Of a DNA stretch of 47,106 nt, positions 1 through 6,699 are shown piece by piece. Position numbers and translations under genes: made by a program. The stretch lies in assembly GCF_020884795.1 (NCBI RefSeq), contig NZ_BBZF01000016.1:107060-154165 (forward strand). Reading direction: 5' to 3'. Numbering within the stretch: the first letter of the stretch is position 1; each line of letters begins with the position of its first letter. The notes beneath the pieces were generated by a model that worked only from the letters and a program-made list of their open reading frames with translations, made no database searches and was not told the origin of the DNA. This DNA comes from Micromonospora okii. GTDB lineage: Bacteria; Actinomycetota; Actinomycetes; Mycobacteriales; Micromonosporaceae.

Positions 1-646
1 TCTGGCAGGTGATGCCGGTGACGGTGTCGTCGGTGACGGCGATGGTGGTGATGGGGTTGGTGGTGCCGGTGCTGTCGTTCGTGACCTTGTAGGTGTAGGT
101 GACGGTGTCGCCGGCCTTTACCCCGGTCGCCGGGCTGCCGGTCTTGGTCAGCGTCAGCTTCGGGTTCACCTGCGGGTTCGACGCCGCACAGGTGTGGGTG
201 AGCACGAAGAAGTCCGCCTCACCCGAGATCACGGCGGTGGCGCCGGTGAGCGTCCAGCCGGCCGGGAGCCGGATCCATGCCTTGCTGGTCCCCAGGTTGT
301 TGACGATCGCGCTGTTGGGATCGGTCGGGATCGTCCTCGTGACGGTGCCGGTCGGCGTGCTGAAGGTCGCCGTGACCGACAGGAAGTTACCGCTGGTCGT
401 CTGGTTGCCCGGCAGGTTGAATACCCACACGTCCTCGTCCGCGTAGGGCCCGCCGCCGAGGTTGGGGCTGCACTCCTGTCTGAACTGGGCCGCCGTCGTC
501 GGCACGTTTCCAGGGTTGATGTTGATCGTGGAGTCGGCAGCCGCCGGCGAGCCGGCCGCGAGCAGCAGGGCGCCGACCAGCAGCGCGAAGGCCGCCAACC
601 GACCGCGGATGCGGGTTGGTCTGTGCGGCGCAGAGGTCTTGCTCAT
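1..646 (-). CDS. Secreted surface protein with DUF11/DUF7507-like module (C-terminus outside window)
   Basis: The reading frame runs off the left edge; 215 codons are visible. The start is ATG at 646, with GGGGGA seven bases upstream as ribosome binding site. The first 37 residues are a typical Sec signal: basic N-terminus (HRPTRIRGR), a hydrophobic core rich in Leu/Ala, and a PAAA-D cleavage site. After it comes a small domain with two Cys, then from about residue 165 a module beginning LTLTKTGSPATGVKAGDT with TYTYKVTND, the pattern of DUF11/DUF7507 Ig-like repeats of bacterial surface proteins. More repeats and a cell-wall anchor or TM helix would be expected in the missing part. The ligand is unknown. 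Confident for secretion and module type, not for function. Confidence 0.75.
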   Translation of the reverse strand, partial: MSKTSAPHRPTRIRGRLAAFALLVGALLLAAGSPAAADSTININPGNVPTTAAQFRQECSPNLGGGPYADEDVWVFNLPGNQTTSGNFLSVTATFSTPTGTVTRTIPTDPNSAIVNNLGTSKAWIRLPAGWTLTGATAVISGEADFFVLTHTCAASNPQVNPKLTLTKTGSPATGVKAGDTVTYTYKVTNDSTGTTNPITTIAVTDDTVTGITCQ

Positions 647-756
647 GTAATCCCCCGTGTCGTGGACTGTTGACAAGGGGGGCAACGAGGAGTAAAAGGA
701 CTGCGTAACGCGAAAATGGGGTGAATCCCCCGCAAGGTGGACGCAAAGCGGATCCC

Positions 757-2028
757 TCAGTCGGGCAACCGGCGGACGGCCAGCACTGCGATGTCGTCGA
801 CCGGGTGCTCGGCACCGAGGGTCGCCATGACGGTGCCGCACACGGTCTCGACGGGCGCGAGCGCAACCGCGTCCATCAGCCGGGCGATGCCGTCGTCGAG
901 GATCTCGCCGCGCCGCTCCACGAGCCCATCGGTGTACGAGACCAAGACCGCGCCGGGCGGGAAGTCCAGCTCGGTCGTGTGCCGCCTCGGTGGCGGACGA
1001 CCGATGCCGAGCGGCGGATCGACGCGGGCGTCAAGCATGTCGTTCGGCCGGCCGGGCGCGGCCAGCACCGGGCGCAGGTGCCCGGCCAGGGAGATACGCA
1101 GAGTCGACCCGTCCGGGGAGACGATCGCGTAGAGCGCGGTGGTCAGGCTGCCGGCCTCGAAGTGGACCACCTTCCGGTCGAGGAGGGCCAGCACCTCGGC
1201 GGGATCGTCGCTGAGCAGCGCGTACGCGCGCAGTGCACTCCGAACCCGCCCCATCACCACCGCCGACTGCAAACCGTGCCCCGACACGTCACCCATGACG
1301 ATCCCCAGGCAGCCCGAGGGGAGGAGGAAGACGTCGTACCAGTCACCGCCCACGCCGGAGGCGTGCCCGGGGACGTACCGCCCGGCCATCTCCAGCCCGG
1401 CCACGTTGGGCAGCTCGGTGGGGATCAGGCTGCGTTGCAGGGCGAGGGCGGCGGTCTGGTCCAAAGTGTGGGCGCGGTCCCGGTTGGCCAGGCCGACCCG
1501 CTCGGCGACCAGCTCCAGGAGGCGGACGTCGTCGGAGGTGAACCGGCGCGGGGTGAGGGTGCCGACGTGCAGGACGCCGACGAGGTCGCCGCGCGCCGTG
1601 ATCGGCACGCCCAGTAGGGACCGGACGCCGGTCTCCAGGAGAACCGGGTTGATCACCTTGTCCGGGGTGACATCCTCGATCACGACCGGCTGCCGGGTGG
1701 CGGCGATCCGGCCGGCGAATCCCCGGCCGAGCGGAACCCGGAAACCCTGGCGGACCTCCTTTTCCAGCCCTCGCGCGGCGGTGGCCACGAGCTGCTGGGC
1801 GCGTACGTCGAGCAGGAGGATCGCGGCCGTGTCGACCCCCATCAGGTCGCGGACCCGGTCGAGCAGCTCGTCGAAGAGGTCGGCGGCGTCGAGGCGGGAG
1901 AGGGTGGCGTCGGTCACCGCCTCGATGTGGCGTAACCGCTGCTCGTCTCTCGTGCTCCTCGCGCCGCTCACCCGAGGAGCGTAATTCTCGCCGGGGGAAG
2001 TTCTGCTGCGAGGCACCCGGTCGGGCAC
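757..2028 (-). CDS. GAF-SpoIIE (PP2C-type) serine/threonine phosphatase
   Basis: A 423-residue cytoplasmic protein. Residues about 30-180 form a GAF sensor domain. Residues about 200-423 form a SpoIIE/PP2C phosphatase domain with the metal-binding signatures GGDWYD (227-232) and GDVSGHG (246-252), and a C-terminal DDIAVLAVR motif. Family members (RsbU/SpoIIE type) dephosphorylate anti-sigma-factor antagonists and so release sigma factors under stress; the GAF domain would sense a small ligand or redox state. No STAS antagonist or anti-sigma kinase is encoded nearby, so partners are unknown. The GTG at 2028 has no clear ribosome binding site, so the true start could be somewhat downstream. It is a single gene; its minus-strand neighbour begins 111 bases after it ends. 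Confidence 0.88.
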   Translation of the reverse strand: MPDRVPRSRTSPGENYAPRVSGARSTRDEQRLRHIEAVTDATLSRLDAADLFDELLDRVRDLMGVDTAAILLLDVRAQQLVATAARGLEKEVRQGFRVPLGRGFAGRIAATRQPVVIEDVTPDKVINPVLLETGVRSLLGVPITARGDLVGVLHVGTLTPRRFTSDDVRLLELVAERVGLANRDRAHTLDQTAALALQRSLIPTELPNVAGLEMAGRYVPGHASGVGGDWYDVFLLPSGCLGIVMGDVSGHGLQSAVVMGRVRSALRAYALLSDDPAEVLALLDRKVVHFEAGSLTTALYAIVSPDGSTLRISLAGHLRPVLAAPGRPNDMLDARVDPPLGIGRPPPRRHTTELDFPPGAVLVSYTDGLVERRGEILDDGIARLMDAVALAPVETVCGTVMATLGAEHPVDDIAVLAVRRLPD

Positions 2029-2142
2029 AGGGGCGACGGAGCGCCACCGCCAGGTGGGCCGGGAGTGGCGTGGCCGGGGTGTTGCCTACCTGCCTGCGGT
2101 CACAGGCGATGGGCCGCGGGGGCAGCGGCCCATCGAAACCCG

Positions 2143-2637
2143 TCAGCGATAGTTGGTGAACTGGAGGGCCAGGCCGAAGTCCTCACCCCTGAGCAGGGAG
2201 ATGACGGCCTGGAGGTCGTCCTTCTTCTTGCCGGTGACCCGCAACTGGTCGCCCTGGATCTGTGCCTGGACGCCCTTCGGACCCTCGTCGCGGATCTTCT
2301 TGCTGATGGCCTTGGCCTTCTCCGAGTCGATGCCCTGGATCACCTTGGCATCGATCTTGAAAACCTTGCCCGAGGCGCGCGGCTCGCCGGCGTCCAGGGA
2401 CTTCAGCGAGATGTTCCGCTTGATCAGCTTCTCCTTGAAGACCTCCAGGGCCGCCCGGACCCGCTCCTCGGTCTCCGCCTGGAGGCTGATCGCCTCCTCC
2501 CCGGACCAGGAGACCTCCGCGCCGGTGCCCCGGAAGTCGAACCGCGTCGCGAGCTCCTTCTCCGCCTGGTGGAGGGCGTTGTCGACCTCCTGCCGGTCGA
2601 CCTTGCTCACGATGTCGAACGACGGGTTCGCTGCCAT
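2143..2637 (-). CDS. YajQ-family nucleotide (cyclic-di-GMP)-binding protein
   Basis: A 164-residue protein opening [20 protein letters not shown], the family hallmark, and ending LALQFTNYR. Length and both halves match the YajQ family (two RNP-like folds). Some members bind cyclic di-GMP and act as transcription cofactors in proteobacteria; the role in actinobacteria is poorly defined. Two in-frame ATGs exist. The one at 2643 is only one base after AGGAG, whereas the one at 2637 is seven bases after it, so 2637 is chosen. A c-di-GMP enzyme is encoded further right at 9574-12105, but nothing in the sequence ties the two together. It is divergent from tRNA-Tyr and likely monocistronic. Confidence 0.9.
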   Translation of the reverse strand: MAANPSFDIVSKVDRQEVDNALHQAEKELATRFDFRGTGAEVSWSGEEAISLQAETEERVRAALEVFKEKLIKRNISLKSLDAGEPRASGKVFKIDAKVIQGIDSEKAKAISKKIRDEGPKGVQAQIQGDQLRVTGKKKDDLQAVISLLRGEDFGLALQFTNYR

Positions 2638-2718
2638 GCTCATGCTCCTGCTGTCCGGCGGTCAGTGCACGTACGCGTCGCCCGCTGACCAGCGGCACGA
2701 CCCCCTGACGGTACCCGG

Positions 2719-2749
2719 TTGCGCTACACCGGGGAGCAACCGCTATCCT
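2719..2749 (+). promoter_or_regulatory. Probable promoter of tRNA-Tyr
   Basis: TTGCGC (2719-2724) and TATCCT (2744-2749) are separated by 19 bases and end 38 bases before the tRNA. This is a reasonable housekeeping sigma-type match although the spacer is one base longer than usual. Confidence 0.5.
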
Positions 2750-2787
2750 TGGCTCCGCTGCCGCGCAAGACACGGCGGCGACGCCCT

Positions 2788-2871
2788 GGCGGGTTGCCCG
2801 AGCGGCCAATGGGAGCGGACTGTAAATCCGTCGCGAAAGCTACAGAGGTTCGAATCCTCTACCCGCCACCA
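2788..2871 (+). tRNA. tRNA-Tyr (anticodon GTA)
   Basis: Class II tRNA with a long variable arm. The acceptor stem GGCGGGT pairs with ACCCGCC (2861-2867), discriminator A, and CCA is encoded at 2869-2871. The anticodon GTA lies at 2822-2824 and the T arm is AGAGG-TTCGAAT-CCTCT. It serves as the integration target of the element to its right: the last 35 bases are repeated at 6540-6574. All stems pair, so this copy is functional. Confidence 0.97.
2837..2871 (+). repeat. Left att copy (3' end of tRNA-Tyr)
   Basis: A 35-bp stretch covering the end of the variable arm, T arm, acceptor 3' strand and CCA of tRNA-Tyr. It is identical to 6540-6574. Such tRNA 3'-end duplications mark attL/attR of elements inserted by tyrosine recombinases. 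Confidence 0.9.
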
Positions 2872-2877
2872 CAGGGT

Positions 2878-2921
2878 AGAGAGGCCCCTCACCTGCTGAA
2901 ACAGCGGTGAGGGGCCTCTCT
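2878..2921 (+). terminator. Strong hairpin after tRNA-Tyr
   Basis: A 16-bp perfect stem (2878-2893 with 2906-2921) closed by a small inner GCTG/CAGC stem with AAA loop. There is no long T run, as is usual in GC-rich actinobacteria. It lies inside the element, directly after the att core. Confidence 0.75.
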
Positions 2922-3069
2922 CGTTGGTCCCACTGAGTCTCACTCAGAGCCGTTGGATCTCACTCTTCACGGCAAATGCGCGGCAAATTTCGGTCAAGAT
3001 CCTCCTGGTCCTCAGCCTCCTGGTCCTCGGTCCTCAGCGCGTTCTCGATCCGCCTCTAGCGGCCTCCTG

Positions 3070-3344
3070 CTAACCGTCGATGAACTTTGCGTAGACCTTC
3101 ATCAGGACGTGCACACTGTGCCCGGCCCGCTCGGTGACCTGCGGAGCGGAAACCCCCGGCGTTGAGCCAGAGAGACACAGCGGCGTGACGCAGGTCGTAC
3201 GGTCGACGCGCCGGCGGGGAGCGCTGCTGTGTGGGTATGAGTATCTTCTCCCGAGCCTTGCGCCAGGCGGTTCCGTAGGCGTTGTTCGTCAGCGGCTGCG
3301 CGGCGGTGGGCCGGTAGTGTCCACCGGGGCCGCGACGGGTGACG
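3070..3344 (-). pseudogene. Tyrosine recombinase (integrase) C-terminal relic 1
   Basis: Only the catalytic C-terminal part remains. Visible are NNAYGTAWRKAREK, then RRPYDLRHAAVSLWLNAG (the Arg and HxxR-box region). After a one-base frameshift at the five-C run 3153-3157 follow VTERAGHSVHVLMKVYAKF and IDG-stop, including the second His and the nucleophilic Tyr. The frame is broken, and the N-terminal arm-binding and core-binding domains are missing; upstream sequence switches directly into methyltransferase code near 3345. The stop at 3070 points toward the left att copy, the expected orientation of an integrase next to attL. Certainly non-functional as read. Confidence 0.85.
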
Positions 3345-3702
3345 AACATCCGGCCGTTTCCGAGGACGTTTTCTCCGATAACCCAGGTGGGCTGCAGAGC
3401 AGCGATGATTTCCGCCATGTCGGGCCAGAGCCACCGGACATGGCGGCACCGAGCTTGGGGCCGGCGACCGAGTCGGGTTGGCTGGGGTAGCCGCCCACGA
3501 CATCGATCCGGGGCCGCGTCTCCGTGCGCCACCAGGCGACGGCAGTGCGAACGTCGTCATGGGCGGGAACCTCCGGCCAGTGCTTGTGCAGGACGGCGCG
3601 ACAGAACGGGTTGATCTCGACGTGGCCGACGATGCGCATTCCGGCCCGTTGTAGCCCGAGGGAGAGGCCACCGATACCGGCGAAGAGGTCGAGTACGTTC
3701 AT
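3345..3702 (-). pseudogene. C5-cytosine DNA methyltransferase, truncated and mutated
   Basis: Starts ATG at 3702 with MNVLDLFAGIGGLSLGLQRA (motif I, SAM binding), then EINPFCRAVLHKHWPEVP (motif II region). Motif IV should read GG[FY]PCQ; here it is GGYPSQP, so the catalytic Cys is Ser74 (codon AGC, complement of 3481-3483). Shortly after, the frame shifts near 3440; the continuation LWPDMAEIIAALQPTWVIGENV (motif VI ENV) is in another frame. It then runs into integrase relic 1. Motifs VIII-X and the target recognition domain are absent. Divergent from the DUF3883 gene by 148 bases, suggesting the two once formed a modification/restriction pair. It cannot methylate DNA. Confidence 0.85.
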
Positions 3703-3850
3703 CTGCGCTCCGCTTCGTACGGACGCGGTGAGCCGCCCGAGGCGCGTTGTCGTCCAACCATCTGCCTGGACCGGGGTATCGCACGAACAGTGGTTGGAGT
3801 GTTAGAACCTTTGCGGCGGAACGACCATGATCACGGGGTGGGGGATTTCT

Positions 3851-4996
3851 GTGGGACTGAGTACGACGTTGCAACGCGTTCTTGACCTGGCCGGGGAGTA
3901 CTCCAAGGACCAGACGCCTGCCATGGCGTCGCGAGACGACCTGCTGCGTGACTGTGCCGCCGATCTCACTGTCGCCGTCGGAGACATTGCGCCGATTGAG
4001 CGGCTTCGTTTCGATTTGCGAGTCAAGGCCGGCGGACGGCAGTCGAACTACAGCCCGGTACCCTGGGTCCGGCTCTATTCGCCTGCTCATTCGCCTAGCG
4101 CAACCAGCGGCTACTACCTCGTCTACCTGTTCGCCGCAGACGGATCGCGGGTGTACCTCTCCCTGAACCAAGGCACCAGCGAGTTCCGGTCCGGCGCCAT
4201 GCGGCCGATCACCAAACTTGAGGTCCTGACCACCCGGGCGGCCGAGGCACGGGCGGCAATCATCGATTTCGCGGCAACGCTGCCCGCGACGGCGGGCCGC
4301 CTCTCGATTGATCTCGCGTGGGCGAGCATGTCGACCGTGGGCGCCGAGAGCAGGCAGCGAGTCCAAAATTATGAGGCCGGCGATATCGTCGCCTACGAGT
4401 ACGTGTCGGGCGCCGTGCCCGACGACGAAGACCTGTACAGCGACCTCGCGGCGATGCTGCCTCTGCTGGCCCAGCTGTACCGGGCTCCAGTCATCCGGCC
4501 CGCCGCGGCGATAGACGAAAAGAATAGCCCCCGGGAATCGCTTGTTGCCCGCGCGACTAGAAACAGCGTCCGACGGTCGCAAGGTCGGCAACTCGACCCC
4601 GCGACCCGCCGAGCGATCGAGGTGTACGCGGAAGACTGTGCGATCCATGAGCTCGAACAGGACGGCTGGAAGGTAGGGCGAGTCGGCCACCTCCACCGCG
4701 GGTACGACCTGGAGTGCACGCGTCCGGACGGTGCCGCGCTGCACGTCGAGGTGAAGGGGACACAGACCCGCGGCGAGGAGGTGACGTTGACCCCGGGCGA
4801 GGTCCGTCACAACCAGGATCAGGAGAAGTGCCCAGCCGCCCACGGCCTGTACGTGGTGTCGGAAATCCAGGTACAGGCGGGCGATCCGGTGGTGTGCAGT
4901 GCCGGTCGGCCGCAGTTCACGACGCCGTGGCTGATCGACGCCGCAGACCTGGTGCCGCGGGCGTACAGCTACCGCGTGCCCCGTGCTGAACTTTAG
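3851..4996 (+). CDS. MrcB_N-DUF3883 protein, putative restriction nuclease subunit
   Basis: A 381-residue protein. The N-terminal half resembles the McrB N-terminal domain family (DUF3578/MrcB_N): PWVRLYSPAHSPSATSGYYL followed by VYLFAADGSRVYLSLNQGT. The C-terminal part (about 265-365) is DUF3883-like with GYDLE (284-288) and HVEVKGT (298-304). The spaced Asp and E-V-K are the arrangement of PD-(D/E)xK nucleases. No ATPase motif is present. GTG at 3851 is preferred because GGGGGA lies six bases upstream and the resulting VGLSTTLQRVLD matches the usual MGLR-type family start; ATG at 3827 (eight codons longer) is possible. The frame is intact although its methyltransferase neighbour is broken. 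DNA binding and cleavage are inferred, not shown. Confidence 0.75.
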   Translation: MGLSTTLQRVLDLAGEYSKDQTPAMASRDDLLRDCAADLTVAVGDIAPIERLRFDLRVKAGGRQSNYSPVPWVRLYSPAHSPSATSGYYLVYLFAADGSRVYLSLNQGTSEFRSGAMRPITKLEVLTTRAAEARAAIIDFAATLPATAGRLSIDLAWASMSTVGAESRQRVQNYEAGDIVAYEYVSGAVPDDEDLYSDLAAMLPLLAQLYRAPVIRPAAAIDEKNSPRESLVARATRNSVRRSQGRQLDPATRRAIEVYAEDCAIHELEQDGWKVGRVGHLHRGYDLECTRPDGAALHVEVKGTQTRGEEVTLTPGEVRHNQDQEKCPAAHGLYVVSEIQVQAGDPVVCSAGRPQFTTPWLIDAADLVPRAYSYRVPRAEL

Positions 4997-5500
4997 GTTG
5001 GCGTTCATGCGGCGACCGCCGGGGGCGGCGGGCACCGGCGGCGAGGCCGGAGCGGACCGTGCGCAGCGTCTCGAACCGGGGGAGGCCGATCGACAGCGCG
5101 GCCTGTTCCAGCAGCGCGGCGGCTTGGTCGAGGGGCAGCCCTCCCCCGGCGGCGAGCTGGCCGAGGGCGACCGCGGAGACGTAGAGCGTGTGGTTGCGTT
5201 TACCCTCGGCGGCGCGTCGGAGGTGGTCGAGATGCCTGTTGATCGCGGCGTCCAGGTAGGCGCCGGACCGGCCGGTCGGCAGATCGACGGAGACCGGGCG
5301 TTGCGGCGGCAGGGGGGCGGGGGCGAGGCGTGCGGCGAGCCAGCCGGGAAGGTCGGCGACCGGCAGGTCACGGGCGACCGCGTAGGGGCGGCCCGCGACG
5401 GTGCTCCGACCGCGACGACGTAGCCACCATGGGCACGGGTGTCGACCAGCCAGCCGAGACCTTTGCCGCGCTCTCCGGCCGTGTTGCACAGCGCCGGCCC
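4917..5500 (-). pseudogene. Bifunctional primase/polymerase relic (AICE replication)
   Basis: The minus strand reads GLGWLVDTRAHGGYVVAVG, loses one base near 5397, and continues in another frame as AGRPYAVARDLPVADLPGWL and AAINRHLDHLRRAAEGKRN, ending in a helical domain with RFETLRTVRSGLAAGARR. This matches the C-terminal half of the prim-pol proteins of pSAM2-type elements (DTRxxGGYVVxxGS motif, then a helical region). The N-terminal catalytic half is lost where the sequence switches to integrase relic 2 on the other strand near 5500-5550. Its tail overlaps antisense with the end of the DUF3883 gene, so the left boundary is approximate. Non-functional. Confidence 0.75.
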
Positions 5501-5554
5501 GGCGGCTGGGGACGGTCCCGATCCCGCCCGGGGCCTGCACGGCGGTCCGCTCTC

Positions 5555-5813
5555 CGAGTCGGTGTACGACCGGTGGTGGAAGGTCGCCCGCGAGAAGGCG
5601 CTGACCGAATCGCAAATCGCCTCACCGCTCGTCCGCCGGCCCTACGACCTGCGGCACGCGGCGGCCTCGCTCTGGCTGAACGCTGGCGTCCCGTCGACCG
5701 AGGTCGCCCGCCGCCTGGGCCACGGCGTCGCCGTCCTGCTCCGTGTCTACGCCAACTGCATCGACGGGGGAGACGACACCATGGACGACAAGATCGGCGA
5801 CGCCCTCGGATGA
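5555..5813 (+). pseudogene. Tyrosine recombinase (integrase) C-terminal relic 2
   Basis: About 85 C-terminal residues: SESVYDRWWKVAREKAL, RRPYDLRHAAASLWLNAG, then VARRLGHGVAVLLRVYANC and a short tail ending at 5813. The catalytic Arg, the His residues and the Tyr are all present but the first three quarters of a recombinase are missing. It is clearly related to relic 1 but differs at many positions and lies on the opposite strand, so it is not a duplicate of relic 1 but the remains of another integrase. No ribosome binding site or start lies in front of the homologous segment. Confidence 0.85.
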
Positions 5814-5857
5814 TCACAAGCCGTGTTGGTCTTGTTTCTACTCGTCACGATGGCTGG

Positions 5858-6401
5858 ATGACATGGGAGTGGCTTGGACCCGTCGTGACCGCTGTGGTCG
5901 GCATCGCCGGTGTGGCGGGCACCGTATGGACCGCGTACTCAGGCAGACGGCATCAGATCGAACTGACCAAGGCCCAAGGCATGATCAACATATCTGTGAG
6001 CCTGTCTGCCGAGAAGCGCTTGGTCCACGCCAGGTTCCTGCAACGCGCCGACACCGCCTTCGAGGAAGCCCAGACGTTGGTATTCGAAGGCGGCGCGATG
6101 ACCTTGGAAGATTCGCCGACGCCTCCGAATCCGCCAGGAGTCACGACCATGGGCCTCTATAAGAGTGGGACTCCGTTTGCCCTCGCGATGACCGAACTGG
6201 ATAATTCACAAAAAGGTGGTCATCACGGGAGGGCGTCAGATCGGAAGCCAGGCAGTGGCCGTACGTTCGGCTATCGCCGGGTACGCGACGAATTTGGTCG
6301 ACGTGTGGGCCGTCAACCGGGTTTTGGCCGAGACTGCGACGATGATGCACGAGGATGCGGTGGAGCCTGCCTCGCTCGCGCAGTCGCCCGGGTTGGGGTG
6401 A
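5858..6401 (+). pseudogene. Small membrane-anchored hypothetical protein, frameshifted
   Basis: ATG at 5858 begins MTWEWLGPVVTAVVGIAGVAG, a single N-terminal TM segment. It is followed by a soluble part with HQIELTKAQGMINIS and LVHARFLQRADTAFEEAQ. The frame continues to about 6212, where the five-A run 6210-6214 carries one extra base. Coding character resumes in the next frame as KVVITGGRQIGSQAVAVRSA and ends at 6401. One-TM proteins of this shape are frequent in actinobacterial mobile regions; the function is unknown. A sequencing error in the A-run cannot be excluded, in which case the intact protein would have about 180 residues. Confidence 0.6.
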
Positions 6402-6539
6402 GGGAGGGCCGTGAGGAGGGGCGCCCACGGTGGGCGGATAGTGGGCAGCCGCGCGTCACGCACGGGACCCGAGGAGAGAAACGGCTGTTCAGCGACGGTG
6501 ACCGACCCAAGATCGCTGACGCCCTGTGAATCCGTGCGC

Positions 6540-6574
6540 AAGCTACAGAGGTTCGAATCCTCTACCCGCCACCA
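6540..6574 (+). repeat. Right att copy (duplicated tRNA-Tyr 3' end)
   Basis: A 35-bp perfect copy of 2837-2871. Homology extends leftward imperfectly (CTGTGAATCCGTGCGC against CTGTAAATCCGTCGCG), so part of the anticodon arm was also carried. No acceptor 5' strand or D arm is present, so this is not a tRNA gene. It closes the element on the right. Confidence 0.9.
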
Positions 6575-6690
6575 GGTGCGAAACGGCCCGTGAGTACCTT
6601 GGCCCCCGCGCCGCGCCATGCCTTCCCATAGGTGTTGTTGGTTGGGGTCGGCTGGCGGGCGGTCGGCACGTACCGCCCGTGCTTTCTGGC
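6575..6690 (-). pseudogene. Tyrosine recombinase (integrase) relic 3
   Basis: Translated on the minus strand it reads RKHGRYVPTARQPTPTNN, TYGKAWRGAGAKVL, matching relic 1 (GHYRPTAAQPLTNNAYGTAW) residue for residue with substitutions. Only some 38 codons survive, from the segment just before the catalytic Arg box. The relic abuts the right att copy, with its 3' side toward it. This is the position an integrase would have if a second element had used this att as its left end. Confidence 0.65.
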
Positions 6691-6699
6691 CAGAACTCC

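Larger units (their letters stand above)
2872..6574. mobile_element. Decayed integrative element (AICE-like) in tRNA-Tyr
   Basis: The segment lies between the tRNA-Tyr gene and a second 35-bp copy of its 3' end. It holds relics of a tyrosine recombinase on each strand, a primase-polymerase relic, a broken C5-methyltransferase, one intact MrcB_N-DUF3883 gene and a frameshifted small membrane-protein gene. Integrase beside att plus prim-pol replication protein is the layout of actinomycete integrative and conjugative elements such as pSAM2. Conjugation (FtsK-like) and excision genes are absent, so it cannot move by itself. The mixture of unlike integrase remnants suggests more than one insertion at the same tRNA. 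Confidence 0.8.

Noticed and set aside
2065..2688. A plus-strand 207-codon frame over the YajQ gene
   Set aside because: Leu/Asp-rich antisense shadow of a conserved gene; no ribosome binding site or motif.
2743..2943. Minus-strand peptide WWRVEDSNLCS
   Set aside because: This is the antisense translation of tRNA-Tyr, a well-known annotation artefact.
6540..6574. A second tRNA-Tyr gene
   Set aside because: Only the 3' part is present; there is no acceptor 5' strand or D arm, and the anticodon arm is altered.
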